Positions 37,857 to 46,552 of a stretch of DNA of 64,000 bases are shown piece by piece. A program made the position numbers and the translations under genes. The stretch is from an uncultured Bacteriovorax sp. Lineage in GTDB: Bacteria > Bdellovibrionota > Bacteriovoracia > Bacteriovoracales > Bacteriovoracaceae. How positions within the stretch are numbered: the stretch's first letter is position 1; each line of letters starts with the position of its first letter. The notes beneath the pieces are model-generated. The model ran no database searches, was not told the origin of the DNA, and was given only the letters and a program-made list of their open reading frames with translations. The stretch spans positions 1-64,000 of the forward strand of contig CAMLMH010000001.1 of the NCBI GenBank assembly GCA_946481315.1, written 5' to 3'.

Positions 37857-38894
37857 ATGGCTCAAAAAAATTCTAATGTCATTGGTATTGTTGTGCTGGT
37901 CATTGTTTTAGCTGGATTGGGATACTGGAAATTTAATCAGCGCCCGAAACAAATTAAAGAAACAAATCTCAATACGAGCATAAAGGAACCCGTTGATCTT
38001 ACAAGGAAAAGAGGAGATGGACCTTTGATATTCGTAGCAGGGTACCTATCCGAAAAACAGCTGGAAGCGATGAAAAAAGGAAACCAGCGAGTAATGAATT
38101 ATTATAAAAGCAAAGGACTCGATTTTGAATTTCGTTATACTGCTGCAGATCCAGCGCGAGTTGTGCTAATTGAGCCTGACTGGGATTTTGCTCTTTCGTC
38201 GGGGGGGATTACTATTACTCAGCATTTTAATGGAACTAAAATGCGGCCATTGCTATGGAACCGAAGTTGTGAATATGTGACTCAGATGGTTGCTCCAAAA
38301 GACTCAAATATCTACAACCCAATTGATTTTGCTGGTAAAAAAATCTTAATTTTTACATACGGATATTTGTCGCCTAACCAGCTGCAGGCAATGAAAGACT
38401 GGAATTTAGATAAAGCTACTCTATATACAGTTTCTGATCCGAGAAAAGCTTATGCTGCCTTACAATCACGTCAAGTTGATGCCGTCATGTCCGACGCTGC
38501 AGTCGGAACAGAATCACAAATCAGTCACGTATTCGGGCCATATCCAAATGAATTTATAAAAGTTGTAGGTCAGACTAAAACAGATTTACCTTGCAGAATT
38601 ATCAACGTTGCAACCAATACTGATCCAGAAAGTGTAAATTTATTATTGCGCATTCTGGAGGAAGATAAAGATAAAAAGCCGGGAGAAGAAGTTCCGCGTT
38701 TCTTTGAACGTATGACAGTTGTGGGTAAGGGCGAATTTGAAGATATTGCTAAAAAGTATGATATGCAGGTCCTGGCAAAATATAAAGAATTACCTAAGGA
38801 CTTCGATCAGTACTTAGGTTCACTTCCTCAGCCTACGCCTCCGGTTCAATCTCCAGAAGCCGGCTCATCTGCTCCAGGTGCAGCTGCTCAGTAG
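37857..38894 (+). CDS. Membrane-anchored periplasmic-binding-protein-like protein
   Basis: This 345-residue protein is anchored by one N-terminal transmembrane helix (residues 8-24), with a type II binding-protein-like domain resembling phosphonate/phosphate binding proteins (DPRKAYAALQSRQVDAVMSDAA). The motif FVAGYLSEKQLEAMK near residue 60 recurs as FTYGYLSPNQLQAMK near residue 170, an internal repeat. The end is Pro/Ala/Gly-rich. GAGGA precedes the ATG. It may present a ligand to the cell surface or sense one; no ABC partners are adjacent. Confidence 0.6.
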   Translation: MAQKNSNVIGIVVLVIVLAGLGYWKFNQRPKQIKETNLNTSIKEPVDLTRKRGDGPLIFVAGYLSEKQLEAMKKGNQRVMNYYKSKGLDFEFRYTAADPARVVLIEPDWDFALSSGGITITQHFNGTKMRPLLWNRSCEYVTQMVAPKDSNIYNPIDFAGKKILIFTYGYLSPNQLQAMKDWNLDKATLYTVSDPRKAYAALQSRQVDAVMSDAAVGTESQISHVFGPYPNEFIKVVGQTKTDLPCRIINVATNTDPESVNLLLRILEEDKDKKPGEEVPRFFERMTVVGKGEFEDIAKKYDMQVLAKYKELPKDFDQYLGSLPQPTPPVQSPEAGSSAPGAAAQ

Positions 38895-38899
38895 TTTTG

Positions 38900-39496
38900 G
38901 TGAAAGTTTACATTGGTCCAATTTGGGGACAGATAAATATTTTAAACCAGGCTCATTCGCTGAAATCCAGCAATGAGCTTGTTTTTTATGGCGCCTACGC
39001 TTTTTTTTCTAATCAAAATGGTAAAATACTTTCTGATTTGATGTATCTCTCACAACAAAGACAGGTCCATTTTAATTTATCACGTTTTGAAGAATCTTTT
39101 CTTATTCTCGCCGGTCAGCAGCCGGAAAAAAATTATCATTTTAAAAGATGGATAAATCCTTTTAGTGGAATCTTTGCTCAGCTTGCAATATATGGGATCA
39201 GCTTTAATCAGACATTTAACAATGTAGAAAATATAGCATCCAAAATCTGGTACAAGGTCTTGGAGAATAAGCATGAAAATTTTTATTCAAGCTTACAAAA
39301 GAATTTACTTCCTTCCGTTGTTGTAAAGAAGATAGAAAAAAGTATTGAAGATGGTAGTGCGTTCCGGGAATTGACCTTGTATGCCGAGGACGGGGCAGTC
39401 CTGGAGAAAGTAAATTTGGACTACTCTTTAATCACAAGACATATCGAATCAATAACAAAAGATCTCGCAACATTTGAGGTCAGTTGTGAAGATTAA
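38900..39496 (+). CDS. Unknown protein (198 aa)
   Basis: This is a soluble protein without recognised family. No good ribosome-binding site is seen. GTG at 38900 gives MKVYIGPIWGQ, and TTG at 38897 is the alternative. It ends overlapping the following oxygenase gene, so the two are likely coupled. Confidence 0.55.
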   Translation: MKVYIGPIWGQINILNQAHSLKSSNELVFYGAYAFFSNQNGKILSDLMYLSQQRQVHFNLSRFEESFLILAGQQPEKNYHFKRWINPFSGIFAQLAIYGISFNQTFNNVENIASKIWYKVLENKHENFYSSLQKNLLPSVVVKKIEKSIEDGSAFRELTLYAEDGAVLEKVNLDYSLITRHIESITKDLATFEVSCED

Positions 39497-40115
39497 TAAA
39501 AAAACCGAAAAAATTTCATTTTTTCCGGTGAGTGAACAATTACTTGCAAATATTCATTCTTTTAACCAATGGGATGAAAAAAGAAACCAGTATTATGGCC
39601 TTAGTGAATCCTCTTCCATATTGCTGAAATACAATCTTAATCTGGCAGAGGGCGTTGCTCCAAAAATAAATCAAGCTGCCCGGACACTACTTGAACAACT
39701 CAAACCAGTGATTGATCACATAATAAAAATTACCGGACCTGCTTATTGCTCCAAAGCACTTATTACCAATCTTCCTTCTGGCAAAACCATTGAAGATCAC
39801 GTTGATCCAGGATGGTTGTTCTCAATACAACGAAGGTATCACTGGGCCATTACCACAAATCCAGAGACTTTTTTAAGAATTGGTGAAGAGCAGATACATA
39901 TCGAAACAGGCGAGATATGGGAAATTGATAATAAAAAAATGCACGGTGCCTTCAATAAGGGTGAGTCTAACAGAATTCATTTCATCTTTGATCTGATGAT
40001 ACTGGATGAGGTCTTAGCTGCAACTCCGGAACCATTTGAAGAGGGAAGTTTTGACGACAGATTTTTCAGCATAGTCTTGAGAAAGAAACAAAAAACAGGG
40101 AAGTTTGAGGTTTAA
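39486..40115 (+). CDS. Asp/Asn beta-hydroxylase-like oxygenase
   Basis: This roughly 209-residue cupin oxygenase of the aspartyl/asparaginyl beta-hydroxylase type has a clear signature: His105/Asp107 (EDHVDPGW), RRYHWAITTN, GEIWEIDNKKMH with His153, and SNRIHFIFDL with Arg163. GTG at 39486 is preferred because GAGGT lies five bases upstream; the open frame extends to 39474. It is the third such oxygenase in the window and may act on the precursor peptide or another protein or amino-acid substrate. Confidence 0.8.
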   Translation: MKINKKTEKISFFPVSEQLLANIHSFNQWDEKRNQYYGLSESSSILLKYNLNLAEGVAPKINQAARTLLEQLKPVIDHIIKITGPAYCSKALITNLPSGKTIEDHVDPGWLFSIQRRYHWAITTNPETFLRIGEEQIHIETGEIWEIDNKKMHGAFNKGESNRIHFIFDLMILDEVLAATPEPFEEGSFDDRFFSIVLRKKQKTGKFEV

Positions 40116-40118
40116 AAT

Positions 40119-40715
40119 ATGCAAAAGCTGGATATAAGTTATTTAGGAAAACGTGACTATATTGATGTGAGCACATTGAGCTCAGCTCTCTATGCAGCTC
40201 TGCCGGATATTACTGACAATCGCAGGATTAAGAACCTTAATATCAGACTTTTAAAAAAAGTGACCAATGAATGCCTGCTTAAGTTATGTGATAAAAATAC
40301 ACATGTTGATAAAGAAAAAACGGCTGTCGTTTTTAATTGGGACTTTGAAGGTGTTAACTATGCTGCCCATTTTATAGAGTCCGATAATCTCATTACCAGC
40401 CGAAGGCAGGAACTGGTGGATGACCCTTCTGATTTAATGAAATATAAAGACGGAGAAGTTCTACTGTTTAATCCTATAAATGACGATTGTATTTATAATT
40501 TAATGAAGATGGGCAGGCTTATTGTTGTAAATAAATACAATCTTTACCCCAGAGTGGTACGGTTTCATTTCGACAGACTGTTCAATCGTGAAGAAATGAA
40601 GGGTATCATCATGAAAGCTGATTTTTTTGCGGCAAAGGACTTTTATAAACTGGAAACTTTTAAAGATGGTCACAAATTTGGTGAGATCATTATTAAAGGG
40701 CTTCAGCCTTATTAG
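40119..40715 (+). CDS. Unknown protein (198 aa)
   Basis: This soluble protein is of unrecognised family, four codons into the spacing pattern of the 37857-40715 operon. It has a VVFNWDFEGVNYAAHFIE stretch and an aspartate-rich middle. Its 3' end overlaps the convergent desaturase by 4 bases. No function is proposed. Confidence 0.5.
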   Translation: MQKLDISYLGKRDYIDVSTLSSALYAALPDITDNRRIKNLNIRLLKKVTNECLLKLCDKNTHVDKEKTAVVFNWDFEGVNYAAHFIESDNLITSRRQELVDDPSDLMKYKDGEVLLFNPINDDCIYNLMKMGRLIVVNKYNLYPRVVRFHFDRLFNREEMKGIIMKADFFAAKDFYKLETFKDGHKFGEIIIKGLQPY

Positions 40716-41611
40716 TTTTTGTAAATTGTCTTTAAAGCATCTCCCATATCAAAGACATCCTGAGGAAAATCTTTGTATTCCTTCTGCAGAATTTCCCTGA
40801 TTCTTGGCAAATACTTGGAAGGTAAATTGGGGAATAGATGGTGCTCAACATGATAACCCAGGTGCAATGAATAATATTCCAGCCACCGGGGAAGCTTAAC
40901 AGAGAATGTACGGATGGTTTTACCATTGTCCAGATGCTGAGAATGCTGAGTAACCAGAAAAGCACTGGATATGAAATTCTGAATCAGCAATGGAATTAGT
41001 TCCAGCCATACCCAGATCTTAAAAGGCAAATAGACAAAGAGAGTAATCTTAACGGCAAGGATAATTGCATACTGGATGAAAGTGGCTTTCTTAAGATCAT
41101 GGTGATTTTTACTGGTGTAACGATCATCGAGCAAGAAGCGAATTTGGGTCTTGTTTAAATGAATTGCTTTGTAAATGAATAACTCGAAAGGGCCAAGCCA
41201 TTTTCTCAATAGTGGATAGCCTACTGTCTCAAACCCCATTTCGTATGGTCTTTCTGAAGTTGTCCAGCGATCAACGGACTGATGATGAAAGTTATGCCAG
41301 AACTTCCAGAAGCTCGGCGCAATCAGAGTTACGCACGAATTTGGGATACAAAAAAGAACAGACAACAGCCGCGACTTAAACACTGATCCATGCAAAATAT
41401 CGTGATTGGCCATTGATAAAAATTCGGCCATAAATCCCAGAACAACTGCTACGGGAATTAGCCATTGCTGGTGATTAAAAGCAAACCAGAAAAAATAACA
41501 GTACAATCCAAAAACACCTGCCGTGATGAAACCCAGCAATGGATCACGCCGATGAAACTCTGCTGGTAGTTTACGACTCAACGTATGTCTTAATTCTTTA
41601 TAATTTTTCAT
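40712..41611 (-). CDS. Fatty-acid desaturase-like membrane protein (second)
   Basis: This roughly 299-residue di-iron membrane enzyme has the histidine boxes HDILHGS, HNFHH and HVEHHLFPNLP, the last typical of acyl-lipid front-end or delta desaturases and hydroxylases. I chose ATG 41611, with GGAT six bases before; the frame opens at a TTG (41635) inside the upstream gene. It forms a minus-strand unit with an HTTM-like protein and a small membrane protein. Confidence 0.85.
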   Translation of the reverse strand: MKNYKELRHTLSRKLPAEFHRRDPLLGFITAGVFGLYCYFFWFAFNHQQWLIPVAVVLGFMAEFLSMANHDILHGSVFKSRLLSVLFCIPNSCVTLIAPSFWKFWHNFHHQSVDRWTTSERPYEMGFETVGYPLLRKWLGPFELFIYKAIHLNKTQIRFLLDDRYTSKNHHDLKKATFIQYAIILAVKITLFVYLPFKIWVWLELIPLLIQNFISSAFLVTQHSQHLDNGKTIRTFSVKLPRWLEYYSLHLGYHVEHHLFPNLPSKYLPRIREILQKEYKDFPQDVFDMGDALKTIYKN

Positions 41612-42350
41612 TGACGGATCCGTAAGGTTTTTCAACTTTTAAAAGCATAATAAATATTAACATGATTGCGATGAGAAAATAGATTTTCATAATGAAAAAG
41701 AGGCCAGCAAACAAAACGACCATTGACCAAAAGGCATAAGTTCTTGTTTTGGGGTACAGGTAAAGCGGGAAAAAAATGAGTTCTACAATCATAACTGCAT
41801 AGTTTAAGCCAGTAAGTATAAAATCGGGAAAATGTAATTCAGCCAATAAGGGATTAACCCGAGGATTAGTTTGTAGCATTGCCACGGCTCGACCGGTAAG
41901 CCATTCCTGGCTGAAAAATTTTGTAGCGCCTGAATAACTTAAGGAGAAGGAGATCGTCAGTAGTAGCGGAAGACTTATATATTCCGGAACCGGTTCTCGG
42001 GAAGAAGAATCTTTCTCAGGACAAAAAATATCTAGCAGCAAAAAGAATCCTATATATCCTGGAAAAACTCTCATCGCGGAGGGGGAAGCCTTAACGGCCA
42101 TGAAAAAGATAACAAGATTCATCATGACGAAGATTTTTCTGATCCAATAAAAATGGGGATAAATGAACATTAGTGCCATCTGTATTACTGAAAAGATGCA
42201 ACCTGCTATTAGCCAGTAATAAAGCCCCCGATAATTCAGAAATAAATTATCATAGTAGAAAAGCATGTTCAGTTGGATGAAAAAAAGAAGTGCTCCTACT
42301 ATCAATCGATATAGATTAAATTTCTTATAGCTGATGTTTAAGCCTTGCAC
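41598..42350 (-). CDS. HTTM-like membrane protein
   Basis: This 250-residue polytopic protein recalls the transmembrane part of HTTM/vitamin-K-dependent gamma-carboxylase-like proteins: SYSGATKFFSQEWLTGRAV followed by helix. Six or so hydrophobic segments are visible and no soluble extension is present. It overlaps both flanking genes. Role unknown. Confidence 0.6.
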   Translation of the reverse strand: MQGLNISYKKFNLYRLIVGALLFFIQLNMLFYYDNLFLNYRGLYYWLIAGCIFSVIQMALMFIYPHFYWIRKIFVMMNLVIFFMAVKASPSAMRVFPGYIGFFLLLDIFCPEKDSSSREPVPEYISLPLLLTISFSLSYSGATKFFSQEWLTGRAVAMLQTNPRVNPLLAELHFPDFILTGLNYAVMIVELIFFPLYLYPKTRTYAFWSMVVLFAGLFFIMKIYFLIAIMLIFIMLLKVEKPYGSVNEKL

Positions 42351-42799
42351 TTTAATTCCTTTACTTTAATCCATTGATGATTTCGATTGCGAATATAAGC
42401 CTGAACTTTAACATATTTCCGCTGCATGAAGGAATCAATGAAAACATCACCTTTTTTCTCGCAGATAAAAAAGTTTACATATCTTTTCCATTGGTAGTAA
42501 TTGACCAGAGTTGGCCTGTCTAATGTTCTGAGGACAGGATAGTAAGCAGCAAAAAATGTATTCTTAAATGGCCAGGTGGAATTAGATTCGAAATCGATGT
42601 CCACAACCTGCATGTCATCAGTATATAATCTAAGAATTTTTTTATAATAGAAATTGGCATTCACGAAAACCTGAGGTTTTGGTGCCAGGGCTGTCAGCCA
42701 GGGTGCCTCCAGTTCTAGGCTATCGGGAATGAACAGCATCCGACATAAACCTATGATCAGGAAGAAACCCAGTATTGCCAATCGGTGGAACTTATTCAT
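42338..42799 (-). CDS. Small membrane-anchored protein, unknown
   Basis: This 153-residue protein has one N-terminal hydrophobic segment (residues 5-24) and a basic, Tyr/Phe-rich extracytoplasmic part. Its coupling (12-base overlap) to the HTTM-like gene resembles the small companion protein often found beside HTTM proteins, but I do not recognise the family. Confidence 0.5.
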   Translation of the reverse strand: MNKFHRLAILGFFLIIGLCRMLFIPDSLELEAPWLTALAPKPQVFVNANFYYKKILRLYTDDMQVVDIDFESNSTWPFKNTFFAAYYPVLRTLDRPTLVNYYQWKRYVNFFICEKKGDVFIDSFMQRKYVKVQAYIRNRNHQWIKVKELKCKA

Positions 42800-42825
42800 T
42801 CTCTAAAGTGTATCAAATAAAAAGA

Positions 42826-42854
42826 TTGAACTCCAGCTAGCTAACGCGTAAACT
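42826..42854 (+). promoter_or_regulatory. Promoter of a possibly leaderless radical SAM transcript
   Basis: TTGAAC (42826-42831), a 17-base spacer and TAAACT (42849-42854) are followed by only seven bases before the ATG at 42862. No Shine-Dalgarno sequence is present, so the mRNA may begin at the start codon. Confidence 0.5.
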
Positions 42855-42861
42855 TTCTTTA

Positions 42862-43767
42862 ATGACAGCTGCAAAACAGACTAATCCGATCCTGCTTTTT
42901 GAGCCGGAGAATAATCCTTTTCAGGTGATTTACGTCGACATCACTCATCGTTGTCAGATGGCCTGTGCCAATTGCTATCTTCCCAACCGAAGTATCCCCG
43001 ACATGAATGTAGATAAACTCTACCCGCTGTTGAATGTATTACCCCGGAAAACAGATATTCGTCTTATTGGTGGTGAGCCTACTTTAAGAGAAGACTTACC
43101 TACGATAATAAAGCACATTGCTGAAGCTGGACATCGACCTATGCTGATAACAAATGCTTTACGCTTAAGTGATCTTGAATACTGCCGAACCCTGAAAGAT
43201 GCAGGACTGGAATATGCCCAGATATCTCTCAATGGATTCAATGACGATAAAATTTATCAGATTATTGACCAAATGGCATGTGCGCAAAAAAAAATGGCAG
43301 CCGTTAAAAACTGTGATGCTGTAGGAATCGGAGTTTCCATTTCTTCGATTATTATCAAAAACCTCAATCCACATATTGTTGGCGAAATAATCGAATACAG
43401 TAAAAGTTTAAAATTGCCAGTCAGAATTAATTTCAGGAATGTAGGAGATCTTGGCCGTAGCATGGCAGGAAAAATTGATAATTTGAGCTTTGATGATCTT
43501 ATTACACTTGTTTCCAGACATATCGGAGTATCGGCGGAAGAAATGAAACAGCATATGACCTCCGATAATCAGCTTCGTTACCCGTTTAAATTAGGTACTA
43601 AAAGAAGTGATACAATCTGGATCAAATTAACGGACTGGAACAATTATCCTTTGGGGGTAGTTGATGTTGATTTTATCAAAGATAAAAATATTAAAGGAAG
43701 AGTCACAGAAGACTTTAAATTAGCCCCATTTTTTGAACATGTTAAACTTAATGAATTTGGGTATTGA
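42862..43767 (+). CDS. Short radical SAM protein
   Basis: This 301-residue radical SAM protein has core cluster cysteines 31, 35 and 38 (CQMACANC) followed by LIGGEPTLRED and ITNALRLS. No SPASM cysteines follow, so it is a single-cluster or twitch-less enzyme. Its stop overlaps the start of an oxygenase gene (TGATG), and the two likely modify the same substrate. Peptide modification is inferred from context. Confidence 0.85.
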   Translation: MTAAKQTNPILLFEPENNPFQVIYVDITHRCQMACANCYLPNRSIPDMNVDKLYPLLNVLPRKTDIRLIGGEPTLREDLPTIIKHIAEAGHRPMLITNALRLSDLEYCRTLKDAGLEYAQISLNGFNDDKIYQIIDQMACAQKKMAAVKNCDAVGIGVSISSIIIKNLNPHIVGEIIEYSKSLKLPVRINFRNVGDLGRSMAGKIDNLSFDDLITLVSRHIGVSAEEMKQHMTSDNQLRYPFKLGTKRSDTIWIKLTDWNNYPLGVVDVDFIKDKNIKGRVTEDFKLAPFFEHVKLNEFGY

Positions 43768-44522
43768 TGGAAATCCGGCGTTTATATCAAAAATCCTATT
43801 ATCCCCATACAGAGTGGAAACTGCCCAGAGAAAAATTTCTGCGCTTACCAGAACATTACTCATTTGATTATGAACAGCTTCGTCGCTATATCAACCAGGT
43901 TGTTGATCAGGTTGGATTAACCAATCTGGTGATGGATGATAATGAAACCATTTTTAATATGGGCTATAAGGGAATGGGATTTACTCATCGAAAGAATGCA
44001 CCTGATCCTCACCATGATGCTTTTAGGCTCTTTAACGAAAAAGGTCAATTTGATACATCTTCTTCTTCCAAGCGAACAATGCATGCCTTGCTAAAGGCAA
44101 AAGACGCTCATCATTTTGAACGCAATTTTACTGAAAAAAGTAAATTCGTCGCAGGTCCATTGGAAGAAGTTCTGAACAAGTTTCATTCTCTAATTACTAA
44201 AGTTCGGGTTGTAGAACTTGGCCCGGGACAGGAATTGCATGAACATTTCGATTACCCTTTCTATGAAAACGTACGTGTTCACGCATCAATCGAAACAAAT
44301 GATCAGGTTGAATGGTGGGTTGAAGATATGAAATTTAGTATTCCAGCCGATGGTCATTTCTATTGGTTTGATGCCGGAAGAGCGCATAAAGTTATTAATA
44401 ATGGTCCTACGGCCCGCCGGGTGCTTAGTATCCATTTAAGCGTCTATAAAGACGCTCTTGATAACCAACTCTATGGGCCGGAGACAGATTTAATCGATCT
44501 GATTACCAACGCCAAAATCTAA
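43767..44522 (+). CDS. Asp/Asn beta-hydroxylase-like oxygenase (fourth)
   Basis: This 251-residue cupin oxygenase has probable iron ligands His160 and Asp162 (HEHFDY) and His207 (GRAHKV), an SIETND motif after the first pair, and Arg residues near 217-218 for 2-oxoglutarate. The ATG at 43767 overlaps the radical SAM stop. The 3' end overlaps the convergent glycosyltransferase by 4 bases. It could hydroxylate a radical SAM-modified peptide or a free amino acid. Confidence 0.78.
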   Translation: MEIRRLYQKSYYPHTEWKLPREKFLRLPEHYSFDYEQLRRYINQVVDQVGLTNLVMDDNETIFNMGYKGMGFTHRKNAPDPHHDAFRLFNEKGQFDTSSSSKRTMHALLKAKDAHHFERNFTEKSKFVAGPLEEVLNKFHSLITKVRVVELGPGQELHEHFDYPFYENVRVHASIETNDQVEWWVEDMKFSIPADGHFYWFDAGRAHKVINNGPTARRVLSIHLSVYKDALDNQLYGPETDLIDLITNAKI

Positions 44523-45496
44523 CTGTACTCTTTGGTATTATCTCTGAGAATTATCCAGCTATGGGTAAAAAGTCCTTTAACCAGACCAAGACTGTACATA
44601 AACAAAATGAAAAAGTGCATGACCAGAAATCGCCAGTGCATACTGCGATATTTTATCAATCCTGATAAGACAACAGCTAGAATATAAATAATAAAGAAAA
44701 AGCCTAATTTAGATGAAAGATTAAAGATCCATGTAAACAAGAGCAAATTAAAAATTAAGGGAAGAAAATATTTACATTCAGCCATTACTGGAAGTTTGGC
44801 AAAATTTAAAACCCGACACTCACCGCTTTTCATAACAGCGTTCGCCAGCAAACTCCAGGTATTTCTTCTCGAGTGAAAGACAAATAAAGAAGGATCGTAT
44901 TTGATTATCTTGTTTTCAAGTTTTAATTTTTTCAGCAAAAAGTTTTCTTCATTGCGGAATAACTCAGTGTCAAAACGATGTCCTTCCTCACGAAAAATAT
45001 GTGCAGACATCCATAAGTTACATAAAATAAGTTTTGATTCATCAGATTCAATTATGGATTTATTTGGGTCGATCTGATGGCGAAAACGAGTCTGTCCCAT
45101 GCAAAGAGGTGAAGCTAGCACCTGACCTAGTGTTTTCTGGAACTCGCTGCTATCTGGTGAAGTCTGATCTGGCCCTCCCAGAACATCCCAGTCATGGAAG
45201 GATATTCTTTTTAAATAATCTGCCGGAAGTATACAATCATCATCCAGAAAGAAGAAATAGTCTCCCATCGCTTTGGTGAGCCCATAATTTCTGGCAGCTG
45301 ATGGAGAACTAGAGGGCATATAGAAGCATTTAAAGCCGGGATAGGCAGCTTTAGTTTTTTCGAAGTAGCTGAGTTCACCATTAAAAATGACTATAACTTC
45401 ATATGCATGCGGGCATTGTTGCTGCTTGATTGAATCAAGACAGAGCTCCAATTCTTTTTTTCTATTATATGTCACTATAACAATGCTAAACTTCAT
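44519..45496 (-). CDS. Family 2 glycosyltransferase
   Basis: This 325-residue GT-A enzyme has FSIVIVTYNRKKELELCLDSI at the start, FLDDDC as the metal-binding Asp triplet, and HSRRN near the end of the catalytic domain. Three hydrophobic segments at the C-terminus suggest membrane attachment. Donor and acceptor are unknown. It diverges from the HPr-kinase-like gene at 45527. Confidence 0.82.
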   Translation of the reverse strand: MKFSIVIVTYNRKKELELCLDSIKQQQCPHAYEVIVIFNGELSYFEKTKAAYPGFKCFYMPSSSPSAARNYGLTKAMGDYFFFLDDDCILPADYLKRISFHDWDVLGGPDQTSPDSSEFQKTLGQVLASPLCMGQTRFRHQIDPNKSIIESDESKLILCNLWMSAHIFREEGHRFDTELFRNEENFLLKKLKLENKIIKYDPSLFVFHSRRNTWSLLANAVMKSGECRVLNFAKLPVMAECKYFLPLIFNLLLFTWIFNLSSKLGFFFIIYILAVVLSGLIKYRSMHWRFLVMHFFILFMYSLGLVKGLFTHSWIILRDNTKEYS

Positions 45497-45526
45497 TCAT
45501 CAATTATCATCTGTATAGGGGTACTT

Positions 45527-46552
45527 TTGCAACGTCTTCGGTTACAAATCTTTTCTTATTCCATATTAATTGAATCTGATTGGCCGGAAGTTTTAGAGTT
45601 GCTTAAAAAAGATTTCTGGAGTTTTTTTAGAGAGATTGAATTAACTGAAGCTATACCCGATTTGCATTTGACTATTTTACATTCAGCGAGCAAGCCTGGT
45701 TGGGCAAATCTGAAACATGATTTTTGTACAAAAAATGCCATGACCATTGATCAGGGAAATAAACGTTTTTGTAATTATTTTGACAAACTATATTCAGAAA
45801 TAGACCTTGGCCTCAATAAGGCATTACTGCAATCTGCAGATCTTGATAAAATGCATGAAACCGCTTATCTGCTAATCCTGTCCAGAATTGGAAAAAAGCT
45901 GGATACTACAGGAATTCATAAGCTCCACGCTTTTGCAGTGGCCAGGAAAGATGTAGTACTGATTTGTATGATGCCTAGTGGAGGAGGAAAAAGTACACTT
46001 CTTACTGAATTGCTGATGCTGCCCGATGTCCGCATGCTCTCTGACGATATACCTATGGTCAACCAGAAAGGTGATATACTTCCATTTCCTTTAAAGATTG
46101 GTCTCAATCAGATAAAAGATAATTTTATAGTGAATGAGCCGGATTTGAATATATATCAGATGAGAAGAACTCATTATGGTCTGAAACAATTAATCTGTAC
46201 GGCGGGACTTCCAGGTAAAGTTGAAACTGAAGTAAAAAAATATCGGAGTATTATATTAATTGAAGGTCACAAGTCTCAATTATCAACTTCCCTTAAAAAA
46301 GTTCCCTTCTTTTTTAATCTGCCAGGTTTACTCATTCATGGACTAATTGGATTTGGAACACCGATAATTTTTGAATACTTTTGGGAAAAAGGAATCAGAG
46401 ATTTCTTTGTGAAGAGCAGAATTTTTTTACTTAGATTAAACGCTTTCCTTAAATTATCTTTTAAGGCAGAACATTATCATTTACGATCAGGACCTAAACC
46501 TGGGGAAACTGCAAAGCTGTTAATAAAGCTAATGGACGATTATGCGGGATAA
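45527..46552 (+). CDS. HPr-kinase-like P-loop protein
   Basis: This 341-residue protein has Walker A PSGGGKST (residues 150-157) and MLSDDIP (about 170-175), the layout of the HPr serine kinase C-terminal domain. Proteins of this group occur beside PqqD-like proteins and peptide precursors, where some phosphorylate a substrate serine. TTG is the likely start, with AGGGG six bases before. It overlaps the following FG-GAP gene by 11 bases. Candidate substrates include the precursor Ser-Ser pair, but this is inference. Confidence 0.72.
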   Translation: MQRLRLQIFSYSILIESDWPEVLELLKKDFWSFFREIELTEAIPDLHLTILHSASKPGWANLKHDFCTKNAMTIDQGNKRFCNYFDKLYSEIDLGLNKALLQSADLDKMHETAYLLILSRIGKKLDTTGIHKLHAFAVARKDVVLICMMPSGGGKSTLLTELLMLPDVRMLSDDIPMVNQKGDILPFPLKIGLNQIKDNFIVNEPDLNIYQMRRTHYGLKQLICTAGLPGKVETEVKKYRSIILIEGHKSQLSTSLKKVPFFFNLPGLLIHGLIGFGTPIIFEYFWEKGIRDFFVKSRIFLLRLNAFLKLSFKAEHYHLRSGPKPGETAKLLIKLMDDYAG

